A stretch of DNA of 64,000 nucleotides from Fluviicoccus sp. (GTDB lineage: Bacteria; Pseudomonadota; Gammaproteobacteria; Pseudomonadales; Moraxellaceae): positions 120,456-184,455 of the forward strand of contig NZ_JAUSMX010000006.1 of NCBI RefSeq assembly GCF_030646115.1. Direction: 5' to 3'. Both the position numbers and the translations under genes were made by a program. Below are positions 9,289 through 18,105 of this stretch, one piece after another; positions within the stretch are counted from its first letter, which is position 1; every line of letters begins with the position of its first letter. The notes under the pieces are model-generated. The model was not told where the DNA came from. It did not search any database and worked only from the letters and a program-made list of their open reading frames with translations.

Positions 9289-10632
9289 ATGCCAATGACA
9301 ACCCCTTTCAGCGGCCTGACCCGGAAGTTCCTCCGGCTTGCCGCAAGCAGCGCCCTGCTGTGTCAGAGCGCCTGGGCTCTGGATTGCACAAGCCCGCGCT
9401 GGGTTACCGCCTGGCAAGCCTCGCCTTCGGACGCATCCCCCATCATATTCGACACAAACATGGGAATTAACTTCCCCATGGGCCCCAACCAGAGCTACCG
9501 TGAAGTTTTCAGCCCGCTTGGCAAGGGCAGCACCCTGCGCCTGAAGCTCTCCAACCGGTTCGGAAAATTGCCGCTGATCCTCAACTCAGTCCGTTTGGCC
9601 AGGCAATCCATTGATGCAAACATTGATCCGACAACGCTTACCCCGGTTCGATTCAACGGCCAAACCTCTGTCACCGTACCTGCCGGGCAGGACATATTCA
9701 GTGATCCGGTCAGCTTCAACTTCAACAGCCTGGACAAACTGGCCGTGAGCATTGCGACCGGAGCCACCGCTTGGGGCTTCGCACCGACAGAACACGCTGC
9801 CGGCCGGGAATATTCCTTTGTTACCGCCCCTGGCGCCGGTGATCACACGGCAGATACTACCGGGGCGGCATATCTGTATAGAACCACACGTCGCCATATG
9901 GTGATTGGCATGGACGCCCTGGCCCCGGCAAACACGTCGACCATCGTGACGCTGGGTGACTCCATTACGGATGGAGCGCAGTTAAATGACTACAACCCGG
10001 GTGGCGATGAGCGGTACCCGGATTATCTGAAGCGGCGCATTGATGCCGCCGGACTGCCCTTCTTCGTAGCCAATGCAGGCATTGGCGGCAACCGGGTTGC
10101 AACGGACAATACGGGTCTGTTGGCTCAGGCAGGCTTGTCCGCCCTGAGCCGTTACAACGCAGATGTACTTCAACAGTCCGGCGTGACCGATGTCATCATT
10201 CTGGAAGGTATTAATGACATCGGCATTGATGTGCTTAAACCTTTCGATTTCACATACCGTTACAATCAGATCATCGGCGGCTATGAGACTCTGATCAAAA
10301 ACATGCAGCTGCGGGGCCTGCGGGTGATGCAGGGAACACTGACACCTACTGATAATGCCACGATGCCCACCTATAGCGGTCTGGCCGCCCGCAAACTTCG
10401 CGAGAAGGTAAACTTGTGGATAAGGACCAAAAGCCCGGCTGATACGATTGTCGACTTCGACGCTGCAGTGCGCGACCCGAATCCGCCTCTGACTTGGGGG
10501 CTGAATCTGACCCCGAACATCATCCTGAAAAAATACGACACTGGCGACGGCCTGCACTTCAATAAAGACGGTTATGCCCGCATGGCTGACGCCATCGACT
10601 TAAGCCGTTTGAAAGGATCGGCGTGCCGCTGA
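9289..10632 (+). CDS. Exported SGNH/GDSL-family hydrolase
   Basis: A 447-residue secreted esterase or lipase. The ATG at 9289 is preferred over the in-frame ATG at 9259 because GGAGG lies 6 bases before it and it opens on a signal peptide ending SAWA. Catalytic blocks are intact: block I GDSI with nucleophile S225, block II glycine in GIGGN, block III asparagine in EGINDIG (about N309), and block V DGLHF with D420 and H423. An N-terminal beta-rich domain of about 190 residues precedes the SGNH domain. Substrate unknown; carbohydrate or lipid acyl esters are typical. Its TGA overlaps the ATG of the next gene, a paralogue. Confidence 0.92.
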   Translation: MPMTTPFSGLTRKFLRLAASSALLCQSAWALDCTSPRWVTAWQASPSDASPIIFDTNMGINFPMGPNQSYREVFSPLGKGSTLRLKLSNRFGKLPLILNSVRLARQSIDANIDPTTLTPVRFNGQTSVTVPAGQDIFSDPVSFNFNSLDKLAVSIATGATAWGFAPTEHAAGREYSFVTAPGAGDHTADTTGAAYLYRTTRRHMVIGMDALAPANTSTIVTLGDSITDGAQLNDYNPGGDERYPDYLKRRIDAAGLPFFVANAGIGGNRVATDNTGLLAQAGLSALSRYNADVLQQSGVTDVIILEGINDIGIDVLKPFDFTYRYNQIIGGYETLIKNMQLRGLRVMQGTLTPTDNATMPTYSGLAARKLREKVNLWIRTKSPADTIVDFDAAVRDPNPPLTWGLNLTPNIILKKYDTGDGLHFNKDGYARMADAIDLSRLKGSACR

Positions 10633-11963
10633 TGACAGCATCATTTCCGCGTCGCCAAAGTCATGCCAAGCCGCACTGGAAACCAGCCGTACTCACCCTG
10701 ATCGTGCTGGGTATACCGTCACCTTCGGCGGCTGACGGGACCTGCGCGGATGCAGCTTGGGTTACCGCCTGGACTGCCCCGCCGTCTAACATGGCGCAGG
10801 GGCTGCATCTGTTCGGCCCCAACCAAACCTTTCGAGAAATTATTAGTCCGCTTGGCGAAGGAGGCACCCTGCGGTTGCGCTTGTCCAATCGTTATGGTCA
10901 CCGACCTGCCGTATTCAGTACGGTTCGGCTGGCGCGACAAGCGGTGGGAGCATCGATCGTCACGGGCAGCTCGACGCCGGTACTGTTTAACGGCCGGACT
11001 TCACTGGTCATCCCGGCTGGAAAGGAGGCTTTCAGTGACCCTGTACAATTCAAGTTTCAGGCCCTGGAGCATCTGGCGGTCAGTATGGCGGTTAAGGATA
11101 CCGGCGGCCTGCCAACCTCACATGCCGACGCCCGTCAGTATTCCTACATGACTTATCCAGGGACCGGTGCCCATGCTGATGACATGGGTGGGGATGCGTT
11201 TGTTCAGCGGACAACCTCCCGGCACTACATTATCGGGATGGACGCCCTGGCTCCGTCAGGTACACCTGCCGTCGTGGCGCTGGGCAGTTCAACCACCAAT
11301 GGCGCCCAAATGGAAAATCTGCTGCGCGCCAATAGCACAACTATCGGCCTCGACACCCGTTACCCCGACTTTCTGAAGCGAAAACTGGATGCGCTGGGGA
11401 TTCCGGCTTTCCTGGCCAATGCCGGAATCAGTGGCAATCAGGTAACTGCCGAGCCGCCGCTGATGGGCCTGTTTGCTGGTCCTTCTGCATTGGCGCGGCT
11501 GGACAAAGACGTGCTGTCGCTCAGCGGCGTCAAAACAGTAATCCTCTTTGAAGGCATGAATGACATCACTTCCGCCATTGTCCTGAAAGGCAAAAGCCCA
11601 GGCGAGATCACACAGACCCTGATTGCCGGATACACAACCCTGATTCGCCGCTTACAGGATCAGGGCATCCGGGTGATTCACGCCACACTGACACCGATCG
11701 GAAATTCTGCAATTTATACACTAAGTGATCGCAAGGCCGCCTTGCTCAAGCAGGCGCGGCATGATGTCAATGCATGGATCCGCCATCAAAGTCCGGCAGA
11801 GGGGATGGCGGACTTTGATGCCGCAATCCGTGATCCGCTCAACCCCGAAGCGCTGGCTGCAGCCTACGATGGTGGTGACGGTCAGCACTTCAGTCCGGCA
11901 GGCAACCAGCGGCTGGCTGATGAAGTCAACCTGCAATTGCTGCAGGCTGTCCGCTGCCCCTGA
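10632..11963 (+). CDS. Second exported SGNH/GDSL-family hydrolase, altered GDS block
   Basis: A 443-residue paralogue of the preceding gene. The ATG at 10632 shares its A with the upstream TGA, so translation is probably coupled; a GTG at 10623 is an alternative. A signal peptide (hydrophobic VLTLIVLGIPSPSAA) makes it an exported protein. The two proteins share architecture: AWVTAW near the N-terminus, GPNQ, SPLG-G-TLRLKLSNR-like segments and the SGNH domain. Block I reads GSST instead of GDSI: the nucleophile serine (about S220) is kept but the usual aspartate is serine. Block II (AGISGN), block III (EGMNDI) and block V (DGQHF) are kept, so it is likely still active, perhaps with changed specificity. 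Confidence 0.9.
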   Translation: MTASFPRRQSHAKPHWKPAVLTLIVLGIPSPSAADGTCADAAWVTAWTAPPSNMAQGLHLFGPNQTFREIISPLGEGGTLRLRLSNRYGHRPAVFSTVRLARQAVGASIVTGSSTPVLFNGRTSLVIPAGKEAFSDPVQFKFQALEHLAVSMAVKDTGGLPTSHADARQYSYMTYPGTGAHADDMGGDAFVQRTTSRHYIIGMDALAPSGTPAVVALGSSTTNGAQMENLLRANSTTIGLDTRYPDFLKRKLDALGIPAFLANAGISGNQVTAEPPLMGLFAGPSALARLDKDVLSLSGVKTVILFEGMNDITSAIVLKGKSPGEITQTLIAGYTTLIRRLQDQGIRVIHATLTPIGNSAIYTLSDRKAALLKQARHDVNAWIRHQSPAEGMADFDAAIRDPLNPEALAAAYDGGDGQHFSPAGNQRLADEVNLQLLQAVRCP

Positions 11964-12171
11964 GATCGAGGCGTTCCTTTCAACAGACGACAAAATCAAT
12001 TCATCCGGCGACATTCACTCTTAGGCTAATGGCTGTGCATGTCCGTTATAACTATGCTCCGGCGTAAGGAAGCACCGCGCACAGTGCGGGCATCCTCATT
12101 AGAACCGCCCTGCACTCAAAACTCATTCCAACAGGCATCGGCGGCGGCAGCAGTTTTCCGAGAGCACCGCT

Positions 12172-13296
12172 ATGAACACGCATCAACAAAATACGGGCCG
12201 TGCAGCCGGCATCATAACCGGCATAATGCAAGTCCCTCTTGCAATCACGTCTGGCAACCACGCCAAATCCAAAGGTCAACAGTCCTGCATGCGTACCGTT
12301 CCGGTGGAGTTTGGCCGGATCGTGCTGCAATGGGCGGCCGAAAACGGCCACGACATGTCCGACTACCTGGAGGGCCTGGATATACCGTCTGCATTGTTGA
12401 ATATGGAGGACACCCGGATACCGGTCAATGTGCACTACAAGCTGGTACAACGCGCCATTTCACTGAACGGTTCAATCGATGGTCTGGGGTATGAGCTGGG
12501 TATGCGGATAGGCCTGACCACTCATGCATTGACCGGCTATGCTCTGCTCAGCCAATTGACCCTGCGTGAAGCGATCCGATTTGGCGTGGAATACAGCCCA
12601 CTTGTGATTCCCATCTATCGGGGAGAATTTATGGAAGGAGCAGATCAGGCATCCATCGTTATCCGTCTGGACTTCACACCCGAGGCAGCCATGCAACGCT
12701 ATTTTTACGACATGGCGCTGACCGCCGTGTGGAAAGGACTGCGTAACCTGATCGGGGGTGTTTGGCCGGACGTAGAGCTTTGGTTTGAGTATCCGGAGCC
12801 TGCCTATTTTTCAGAATACAGCGACCAGTTGCCTAAGTGCCGATTCGGAATGGGCAGCAACCGCCTCTGTTTTCCTGCATATCAACTGGATCGGAAAATC
12901 CATACCGGCGACCCGGTAATGGCCCGCTTGATGGCCGGTAAATTCCAGGATCAACGCGCTACTCAACGTGCGGAGAAACCGATTGTGGATCTGGTTCGCC
13001 GTGAGCTGGTGAGTGACGGTAACGGGTATCCCGATATGGAGAATGTCAGCCGCCGTCTGTTCATGTCCGGACGAACACTGAAGCGCCGCTTGCAGCAAGC
13101 GGAGAGCAGCTTCCAGCAGCTGCTGGACGAGGCTCGGCATGCCGATGCCTCCCGCCTGCTTTCAGCCTCGACGATGACAATTGAGGAAGTTGCCACTTGG
13201 GTCGGATATGGTGACCCATCGAATTTCAGCAATGCTTTTCGCCGCTGGACCGGCATGACCCCGAGCGCGTTCCGCATCAGTCTGAACAACAACTGA
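12172..13296 (+). CDS. AraC-family transcriptional regulator
   Basis: A 374-residue regulator, or about 335 residues if translation starts at the later ATG at 12289 (MRTVPVEFGRI), which matches the usual family start better. Neither start has a strong ribosome site. The N-terminal effector domain is of the arabinose-binding type (residues about 60-245). The DNA-binding domain is at the C-terminus: SRRLFMSGRTLKRRLQQ is the first helix-turn-helix, and EEVATWVGYGDPSNFSNAF the second. It belongs to the same broad group as the regulators at 1350 and 14867 but is clearly more divergent. It follows the esterase pair on the same strand, 208 bp downstream, and may control them (inference from position). 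Confidence 0.9.
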   Translation: MNTHQQNTGRAAGIITGIMQVPLAITSGNHAKSKGQQSCMRTVPVEFGRIVLQWAAENGHDMSDYLEGLDIPSALLNMEDTRIPVNVHYKLVQRAISLNGSIDGLGYELGMRIGLTTHALTGYALLSQLTLREAIRFGVEYSPLVIPIYRGEFMEGADQASIVIRLDFTPEAAMQRYFYDMALTAVWKGLRNLIGGVWPDVELWFEYPEPAYFSEYSDQLPKCRFGMGSNRLCFPAYQLDRKIHTGDPVMARLMAGKFQDQRATQRAEKPIVDLVRRELVSDGNGYPDMENVSRRLFMSGRTLKRRLQQAESSFQQLLDEARHADASRLLSASTMTIEEVATWVGYGDPSNFSNAFRRWTGMTPSAFRISLNNN

Positions 13297-13328
13297 CAAT
13301 GACGCTCCATGCACAACAAACGCCACGC

Positions 13329-13362
13329 AAAAAAAACCCGGCGGGGGAGTAAACTGCCGGGT
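13329..13362 (-). terminator. Intrinsic terminator of the DUF3775 operon
   Basis: GCCGGGT (13356-13362) and ACCCGGC (13336-13342) form a perfect 7-bp stem. Read on the minus strand, the stem is followed by eight U residues (A-run at 13329-13336). It lies downstream of the small membrane gene ending at 13504. On the plus strand there is no U-run, though the hairpin sits 40 bp after the AraC gene. A second perfect 9-bp hairpin is at 13403-13411/13425-13433 without a T-run. Confidence 0.8.
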
Positions 13363-13503
13363 AAAAATGCGAATGATGGCCGTCAGCCCATCGCTCACGA
13401 GGAGCGCCGCGTCAGGAAAAGGAGCGCGGCGCTGGATCATTATAGGGCATTATTTTTTTGCCCGCCTATAATCTTAGGCCAAACTGCCTGTGCAATCAGG
13501 ACA

Positions 13504-13683
13504 TTAATTTTCAGGCAAAGCCAAGGCGCACATTATGGTGACAAAGGTCGTTGCCAACAAGGACAAAATCAATACATTAGAGACTTCCGGCGCCGTTTTA
13601 AAAATGACCGGCACCAGCAAAACCACCATTACTTCATAGCACTGAAATAATCTCAGCAAGAACCGTGTCTTTGAATTGGTCAT
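13504..13683 (-). CDS. Small membrane protein, 59 residues
   Basis: This frame starts at the ATG at 13681-13683, which overlaps the TGA of the upstream DUF3775 gene (ATGA), and ends at TAA 13504-13506. It is strongly hydrophobic: a first stretch around residues 18-28 (EVMVVLLVPVIF) and a longer one around 36-55 (VLILSLLATTFVTIMCALAL), so one or two membrane passes. The four-base overlap and the terminator downstream support it as a real gene. No family recognised. A role alongside the DUF3775 protein is inferred only from coupling. Confidence 0.65.
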   Translation of the reverse strand: MTNSKTRFLLRLFQCYEVMVVLLVPVIFKTAPEVSNVLILSLLATTFVTIMCALALPEN

Positions 13684-14093
13684 CGATAACGCCTCACCTT
13701 AATTACCCCGGACTCACCAACCAGCAGCTGGTCGAGACCAGTCCTCAGGTGCACTGCCAGAAATGCCTTGTCTGCCAGATAATATGGCAAAGAAGCATCG
13801 GCATTGGCCGTCGCATGCCGAAGAAGAACTCCAAATTCTGCGTCCCCACGACCAAACCACATCAGGGCTGCCAGTTCGATCAACTCGGTTCTAGTCAGCG
13901 CCTGCAAGCTATGCAGCAAACCAACTTGCGCCAAGGATCTCTTTTTGCAAAACCATTCATCAAGACCGTTAATATCACCCAAGTAAGGAAGAATATAATC
14001 CGGAGACGTGGAGACTGGCAAACCGATTCTCTTTACATTATCCGCCAACAGGCAAATACTGAGAACTTGAGATAATGACAGTGACTTCAACAT
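13680..14093 (-). CDS. DUF3775 family protein
   Basis: A 137-residue soluble protein. Its central segment, ELIELAALMWFGRGD, followed by LPYYLADKAFLAVHL and GLDQL, matches the conserved core of DUF3775, a small bacterial family of unknown function. It is the middle gene of a minus-strand run: the 78-codon frame upstream ends 18 bp before it, and the 59-codon membrane gene overlaps its stop. The base composition is lower in GC than in the adjacent regulators. Confidence 0.75.
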   Translation of the reverse strand: MLKSLSLSQVLSICLLADNVKRIGLPVSTSPDYILPYLGDINGLDEWFCKKRSLAQVGLLHSLQALTRTELIELAALMWFGRGDAEFGVLLRHATANADASLPYYLADKAFLAVHLRTGLDQLLVGESGVIKVRRYR

Positions 14094-14111
14094 AAGTTCG
14101 TTCTTCAGTGA

Positions 14112-14333
14112 TCAACTCTTATTGAGGGCGGCAATCCGCTGCAAACCCGGCATAGCGGAATACGATGCCAGGCTCCGGATATGACTGATGACCCAAGCAG
14201 AAATAATAACAAACTGATCAAAATTACCGCCAACATCTATACACTCATCGTTAGGGGCAGGTAATTCATGGAGGCTGTCCCTGCGACTTAGCACCCGCTC
14301 AGGGTCAGAATTATCGAGCTGAACGTTATCCAT
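14112..14333 (-). CDS. Small hypothetical protein upstream of the DUF3775 gene
   Basis: An open frame on the same strand, 18 bp before the DUF3775 gene. The ATG at 14333 (MDNVQLDNSDPERVL) gives 73 residues; an earlier in-frame start at 14348 would add five. The product is polar at the N-terminus with a short hydrophobic patch (FVIISAWVI). No family recognised. Operon position is the main support. Confidence 0.4.
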   Translation of the reverse strand: MDNVQLDNSDPERVLSRRDSLHELPAPNDECIDVGGNFDQFVIISAWVISHIRSLASYSAMPGLQRIAALNKS

Positions 14334-14348
14334 GATTACAGCAATCAC

Positions 14349-14866
14349 AGTTCTTTCAATTCAATAAAAATCAAACAGAGCATGAAATCAGGCGCCTAAC
14401 CTGCTTACTAATTAAATTTTTTCACAGCCAACAATCAAACAATGACATTGCATCTCTAAAAAACTCTTATTAGCCATACCATCAAATTAAAAAAATAATA
14501 GCGGATATCCCACAAAATTCGGCTATGATTTCAGGCCACTCTTGCGGTTAATAAAGGCCATTAATTATTCGACGAGTTGCAAGGATTACATTTGGCCGGA
14601 CACATACAGTTGCGAAGCAACATGAGTCGATCATCCTAAAGCCCCGACCCACAGATGGTCCTTCTCGATTTCACTCACAGTTACCGCCGGACGTTCAGGA
14701 GCATTTCGGGAAAACCCGTTTTGTTTTCTTGACAAACAGTTCGGCTTGCACGCATAACCAGCAGTCTTGTCATATTGATCGAAGCCGGGCAATTAACCGA
14801 TGATGTCTGTCTTATTAAAGACATAGCAAGTTGGGATAGACCCGGACAACAGAACTGGACTGAGCC
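14349..14866. other. 518-bp intergenic region with AT-rich block and possible promoter
   Basis: The left part (about 14380-14600) is AT-rich and holds no supported gene. A possible sigma-70 promoter for the AraC gene at 14867 is TTGACA at 14729-14734 with CATAAC at 14753-14758 (18-bp spacing). The region also serves the divergent minus-strand DUF3775 operon, whose promoter I could not place. Confidence 0.4.
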
Positions 14867-15898
14867 ATGAAAACCACTTTAGCCTCCGGTCGGGCCACCT
14901 TGCCCGGCATTTTTGTCAGCCTGCTGGTCGATGTGGTCAGTCGTTGGTCTGTGACCGCCGAAGTTCTGCTGGCGGGCTCCCGTATTGACCCTGACATCCT
15001 TCATACGCCCGGTTGGGTCGTTGACTTCGGCCTCTACAACCAGTTGCTGGAGCGAGCGGTAAAGCTTACAGACACTCCGGGCTTGGGATTGTTTCTTGGG
15101 TTGCAGATGACTGTTTCCCTTCACGGGATCGTCGGGTACACCGCGATGGCCGGTAAAACCATGCGTGACGCCATTGATGTTTTTTACCGGTTTGGCGGTC
15201 TGATCTGCCCCGCGATTGTTCCCAGGCTGGAGGTCTCCGGCGACACGGCTTACCTTTACTTTGACCAGCCACTTCCCGAATACCGGATGAACGATATCGC
15301 CATGGCGTTTCTTCAAGCGGGTTGCGGTTCAATTGGCATGGCCATGACCGGTCGGATTGTTGAAGGCTGCGGCGAAGTCTCTTTTGCGGAACCCGCCGGA
15401 TTCAAAGCCATCGCTCACCTGCTCCCCACCGGCGTCCGCTTTGGTTGTGCCCAGAACCGGCTCGTTTTCCCTGCATCAAACCTTGATCTGCCACTGGTGA
15501 TGGCCGACCCATTGGCCGCCCGGATTATGCGTGAGCAATGCAAGCTGGCCATGAATGAAATGATGGGGTTGCGCCGCAGCTTGGCCTATTTAGTTCGGGA
15601 ACTGGCTTATGACGACGTACAAGGCTTTTTCAACATTGAGGAAGTAGCGCAAAAGCTGAATGTCACCGAACGAACCTTGCAAAGGCAACTGGCGGAGGAA
15701 GACAAGACTTTTCGCGGCATCGTCGAAGAAATCCGACAGACAAAGTCCGCTATCCTGTTGCGGAATCCGGACCTCAGCATCAAGTCTATTTCTGACCAAA
15801 TGGGCTATTCCAATACTGCGAACTTTGTGCGGGCCTTCCAACGCTGGGAGGAAAAAACCCCGACGCAATATCGGGAAGATCTGTTCAACAACCGGTGA
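14867..15898 (+). CDS. AraC-family transcriptional regulator, close paralogue of the one at 1350
   Basis: A 343-residue regulator with an N-terminal effector domain (about 20-210) and a C-terminal AraC DNA-binding domain (about 250-340). It shares long identical blocks with the protein encoded at 1350-2390: LHTPGWV, SLHGIVGYTAMAGKT, PAIVPRLEVSGDTAYLYFDQ and EEVAQKLNVTERTLQRQLAEE. The second helix-turn-helix (ISDQMGYSNTANFVRAFQRW) is nearly the same, so the two probably bind related operators. Differences are concentrated in the first 45 residues and in scattered effector-domain positions. It lies upstream of the exported protein at 16164 on the same strand, and that gene may be its target (inference). 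Confidence 0.92.
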   Translation: MKTTLASGRATLPGIFVSLLVDVVSRWSVTAEVLLAGSRIDPDILHTPGWVVDFGLYNQLLERAVKLTDTPGLGLFLGLQMTVSLHGIVGYTAMAGKTMRDAIDVFYRFGGLICPAIVPRLEVSGDTAYLYFDQPLPEYRMNDIAMAFLQAGCGSIGMAMTGRIVEGCGEVSFAEPAGFKAIAHLLPTGVRFGCAQNRLVFPASNLDLPLVMADPLAARIMREQCKLAMNEMMGLRRSLAYLVRELAYDDVQGFFNIEEVAQKLNVTERTLQRQLAEEDKTFRGIVEEIRQTKSAILLRNPDLSIKSISDQMGYSNTANFVRAFQRWEEKTPTQYREDLFNNR

Positions 15899-16163
15899 GA
15901 GCTTACTACCCGACGCTCAGCCTATCTCAGTCCATTCCACCAATTTGCCCGCGTACGCGAGAACGGCGAAGACGGTCTCCGGTCAGACAACACTTCCCGG
16001 CAAGCCCCAAGGATAACGAAACGGCAGCCTGGCATTGGTGTTGAATAATTACAACCATCCGTTTGGCCTCCAAAAACAGAGAGTATGGCCTCGATACATA
16101 AGGGGGCGGACAGGGCAGCGTATTACCTTAGTCGGATCATCAAAGCCCAAGAGTAAAAATGAC

Positions 16164-17894
16164 ATGTCACTACAGCCCAAGCACACATGGTTTTACCTGT
16201 CATTACTGCTTGCGAATGCATTGGTTTTTCCGATCCCTGCTTCTGCAGCTTTACCCCAGACCATGCAGCAAGCGGCCCAAGCAATACGTCAATCATTATC
16301 GTCAACCCAACTGACGGTTGATCAGGGGATTTATCGCTATTTCAGCGTTGCGGACTGTGAAGCCGTGGTGGCTGTAATCGGCAACTGTTTGGGCAACAAT
16401 CCATCATCACCCTATGGTATGGCATTCATGCCGACCAGACCGGGGGAAGCTATTACACCGACAATGTCGTTGATTAGCGAAAAGCTGTCCGTACCATCAG
16501 TAGATGGTCATAAATTATCGGCAAGCTGGCGGATGACGGCCGGGCGTGATGCTATTATTCTGGTTGGCGTCACCCCACCGAAACACAAGTATTTCAGCTA
16601 CATCAATTACGTTAATACGCGTGAAAATCTGAATCTTGTCAATCCGGACAGTGCGTCATTACCCCTGTTGAATATGATTCTGAATAACAGCAATGGCGAC
16701 CCCTCCGGAACACGCCGGATGGTTGCTGCGTCGATCGGAAATGGTTTGTCGATGAAGAGCATCAAGACATCGACACCCAATAATGCCTCCGGGGCCGTCA
16801 TCATCATCATGACACCCGATCGAGCATATGAAGAAGAGCTACGATCGAAGATTGCCGGTATTATTGCGCCATTCGGCCTTTCTCCGAACATTATTAATTC
16901 ACTGCCCTACCCGGCAGATCGCCTGACTTTAGGCCTGGATGGAAAAGCGGATGATTTTCTTTTCCTTGCACGTGCCGCGCTACCAGAAAATGAGGGTGAA
17001 GCCAATCAGTTTTATCAATTTGACACGTCCAGCAATAACACCACCCGGATGACGGTGCTCAGGGCTTATGACCCTGATCGGAAAACTACCAACTTGCCGA
17101 ATTTATACACGGCATTACCAGAGCGTAAACAAGGCTGGAATGAAGACTATTTGAAAGAAGCCCAAAAAACACTGACCGAAGGCGTCATCAGTTACTTCAG
17201 TAACTCTCAGCGCTTGAGTCTGGTGCGCAAGACAAACCCACTTGGGATCTATCCTGGTGTGCCCATGTTACCTTTTCAGGGACCGCTTTGCATTGGCAGC
17301 AGCCCAAGGCTTTTTGGATCCTATAACTGTCTCGGTGATAACCCTCATACTACGTATGTAGCCTCATCGAGCAATTTTGTCATGGATGGCCCCAATGACT
17401 CCAGCAAGAATATTGTTGTCTCTGTTGGCATTCACCATACTGCGGCAAAAGGAGTTAAAGGGGATAAGAACGGCAAATCGATCTATACCAGCATGTCAGC
17501 ATATAATAAGAATCAACTCAAGGGGCTTGTTTCTGCAACCAGTGTCGACTTTGCTAATGGTACCGCAAGACATTTTGTGGACTGGGTGCCTGTCCCTCCC
17601 GTAACCCAACCTATTCTTAGGAAATTGGCGCTTGACCGTATTGCCCGGCTGCGGGCCGTGCAGGACCAGTTGTATGTCGCCACTTTTGCAAGGGATTGCA
17701 GTAAACAATTTGAAAACAGCTTGCAAGTTAATAATATTGTTTGCAAGTCTTTGGATTCGACTCCGACAAAAGAAATACTGGGACTGAACGCCCCAGTGAA
17801 TTTTTTTGAAAGAGCCTACATGCGTCCCGATGGCAATATTGGTCCTGACTACAGTGAAATTGCTGTACCGCTATTCATGCAGTTTAAACAGTAA
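16164..17894 (+). CDS. Large exported protein of unknown function
   Basis: A 576-residue protein from the ATG at 16164, selected over an upstream in-frame start (16035) because it opens on a signal peptide (FYLSLLLANALVFPIPASA). I do not recognise the family. Two segments about 350 residues apart share a motif: NCLGNNPSSPY near residue 75 and NCLGDNPHTTY near residue 390. Each is preceded by a cysteine (ADC, GPLC), which suggests two related lobes, each with a disulfide. Base composition is lower in GC than in the flanking genes. It follows the AraC gene by 265 bp and stands alone. Confidence 0.8.
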   Translation: MSLQPKHTWFYLSLLLANALVFPIPASAALPQTMQQAAQAIRQSLSSTQLTVDQGIYRYFSVADCEAVVAVIGNCLGNNPSSPYGMAFMPTRPGEAITPTMSLISEKLSVPSVDGHKLSASWRMTAGRDAIILVGVTPPKHKYFSYINYVNTRENLNLVNPDSASLPLLNMILNNSNGDPSGTRRMVAASIGNGLSMKSIKTSTPNNASGAVIIIMTPDRAYEEELRSKIAGIIAPFGLSPNIINSLPYPADRLTLGLDGKADDFLFLARAALPENEGEANQFYQFDTSSNNTTRMTVLRAYDPDRKTTNLPNLYTALPERKQGWNEDYLKEAQKTLTEGVISYFSNSQRLSLVRKTNPLGIYPGVPMLPFQGPLCIGSSPRLFGSYNCLGDNPHTTYVASSSNFVMDGPNDSSKNIVVSVGIHHTAAKGVKGDKNGKSIYTSMSAYNKNQLKGLVSATSVDFANGTARHFVDWVPVPPVTQPILRKLALDRIARLRAVQDQLYVATFARDCSKQFENSLQVNNIVCKSLDSTPTKEILGLNAPVNFFERAYMRPDGNIGPDYSEIAVPLFMQFKQ

Positions 17895-17908
17895 TTCAGT
17901 GGCTAAGC

Positions 17909-17950
17909 TTGCTCATTTCCTGATTGCTGAATTTCAACGAAAATGAGCAA
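17909..17950. repeat. Inverted repeat downstream of the exported-protein gene
   Basis: TTGCTCATTT at 17909-17918 and AAATGAGCAA at 17941-17950 are perfect 10-bp inverted arms with a 22-base loop. The dyad starts 15 bp after the stop of the exported-protein gene. There is no T-run on either side, so a terminator role is uncertain. Confidence 0.4.
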
Positions 17951-18105
17951 ACTTATTAACAACGGTCATCTTTCCGCAACTTCAGCGGGAATCATTCCCA
18001 TGCCCGGAGTGTCTTCCAGTAAACTTCAAGCCGACCCAAGGGAACTTTTTAACGCATCCCCTCGGCCGGACTTTCAAAAAGCTGAAGATGACCGCGATAT
18101 CTCTC

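Noticed and set aside
13309..13650. 113-codon plus-strand frame in the region of the DUF3775 operon terminator
   Set aside because: It covers two hairpins and the antisense of the small membrane gene, and its product has a biased, highly charged composition.
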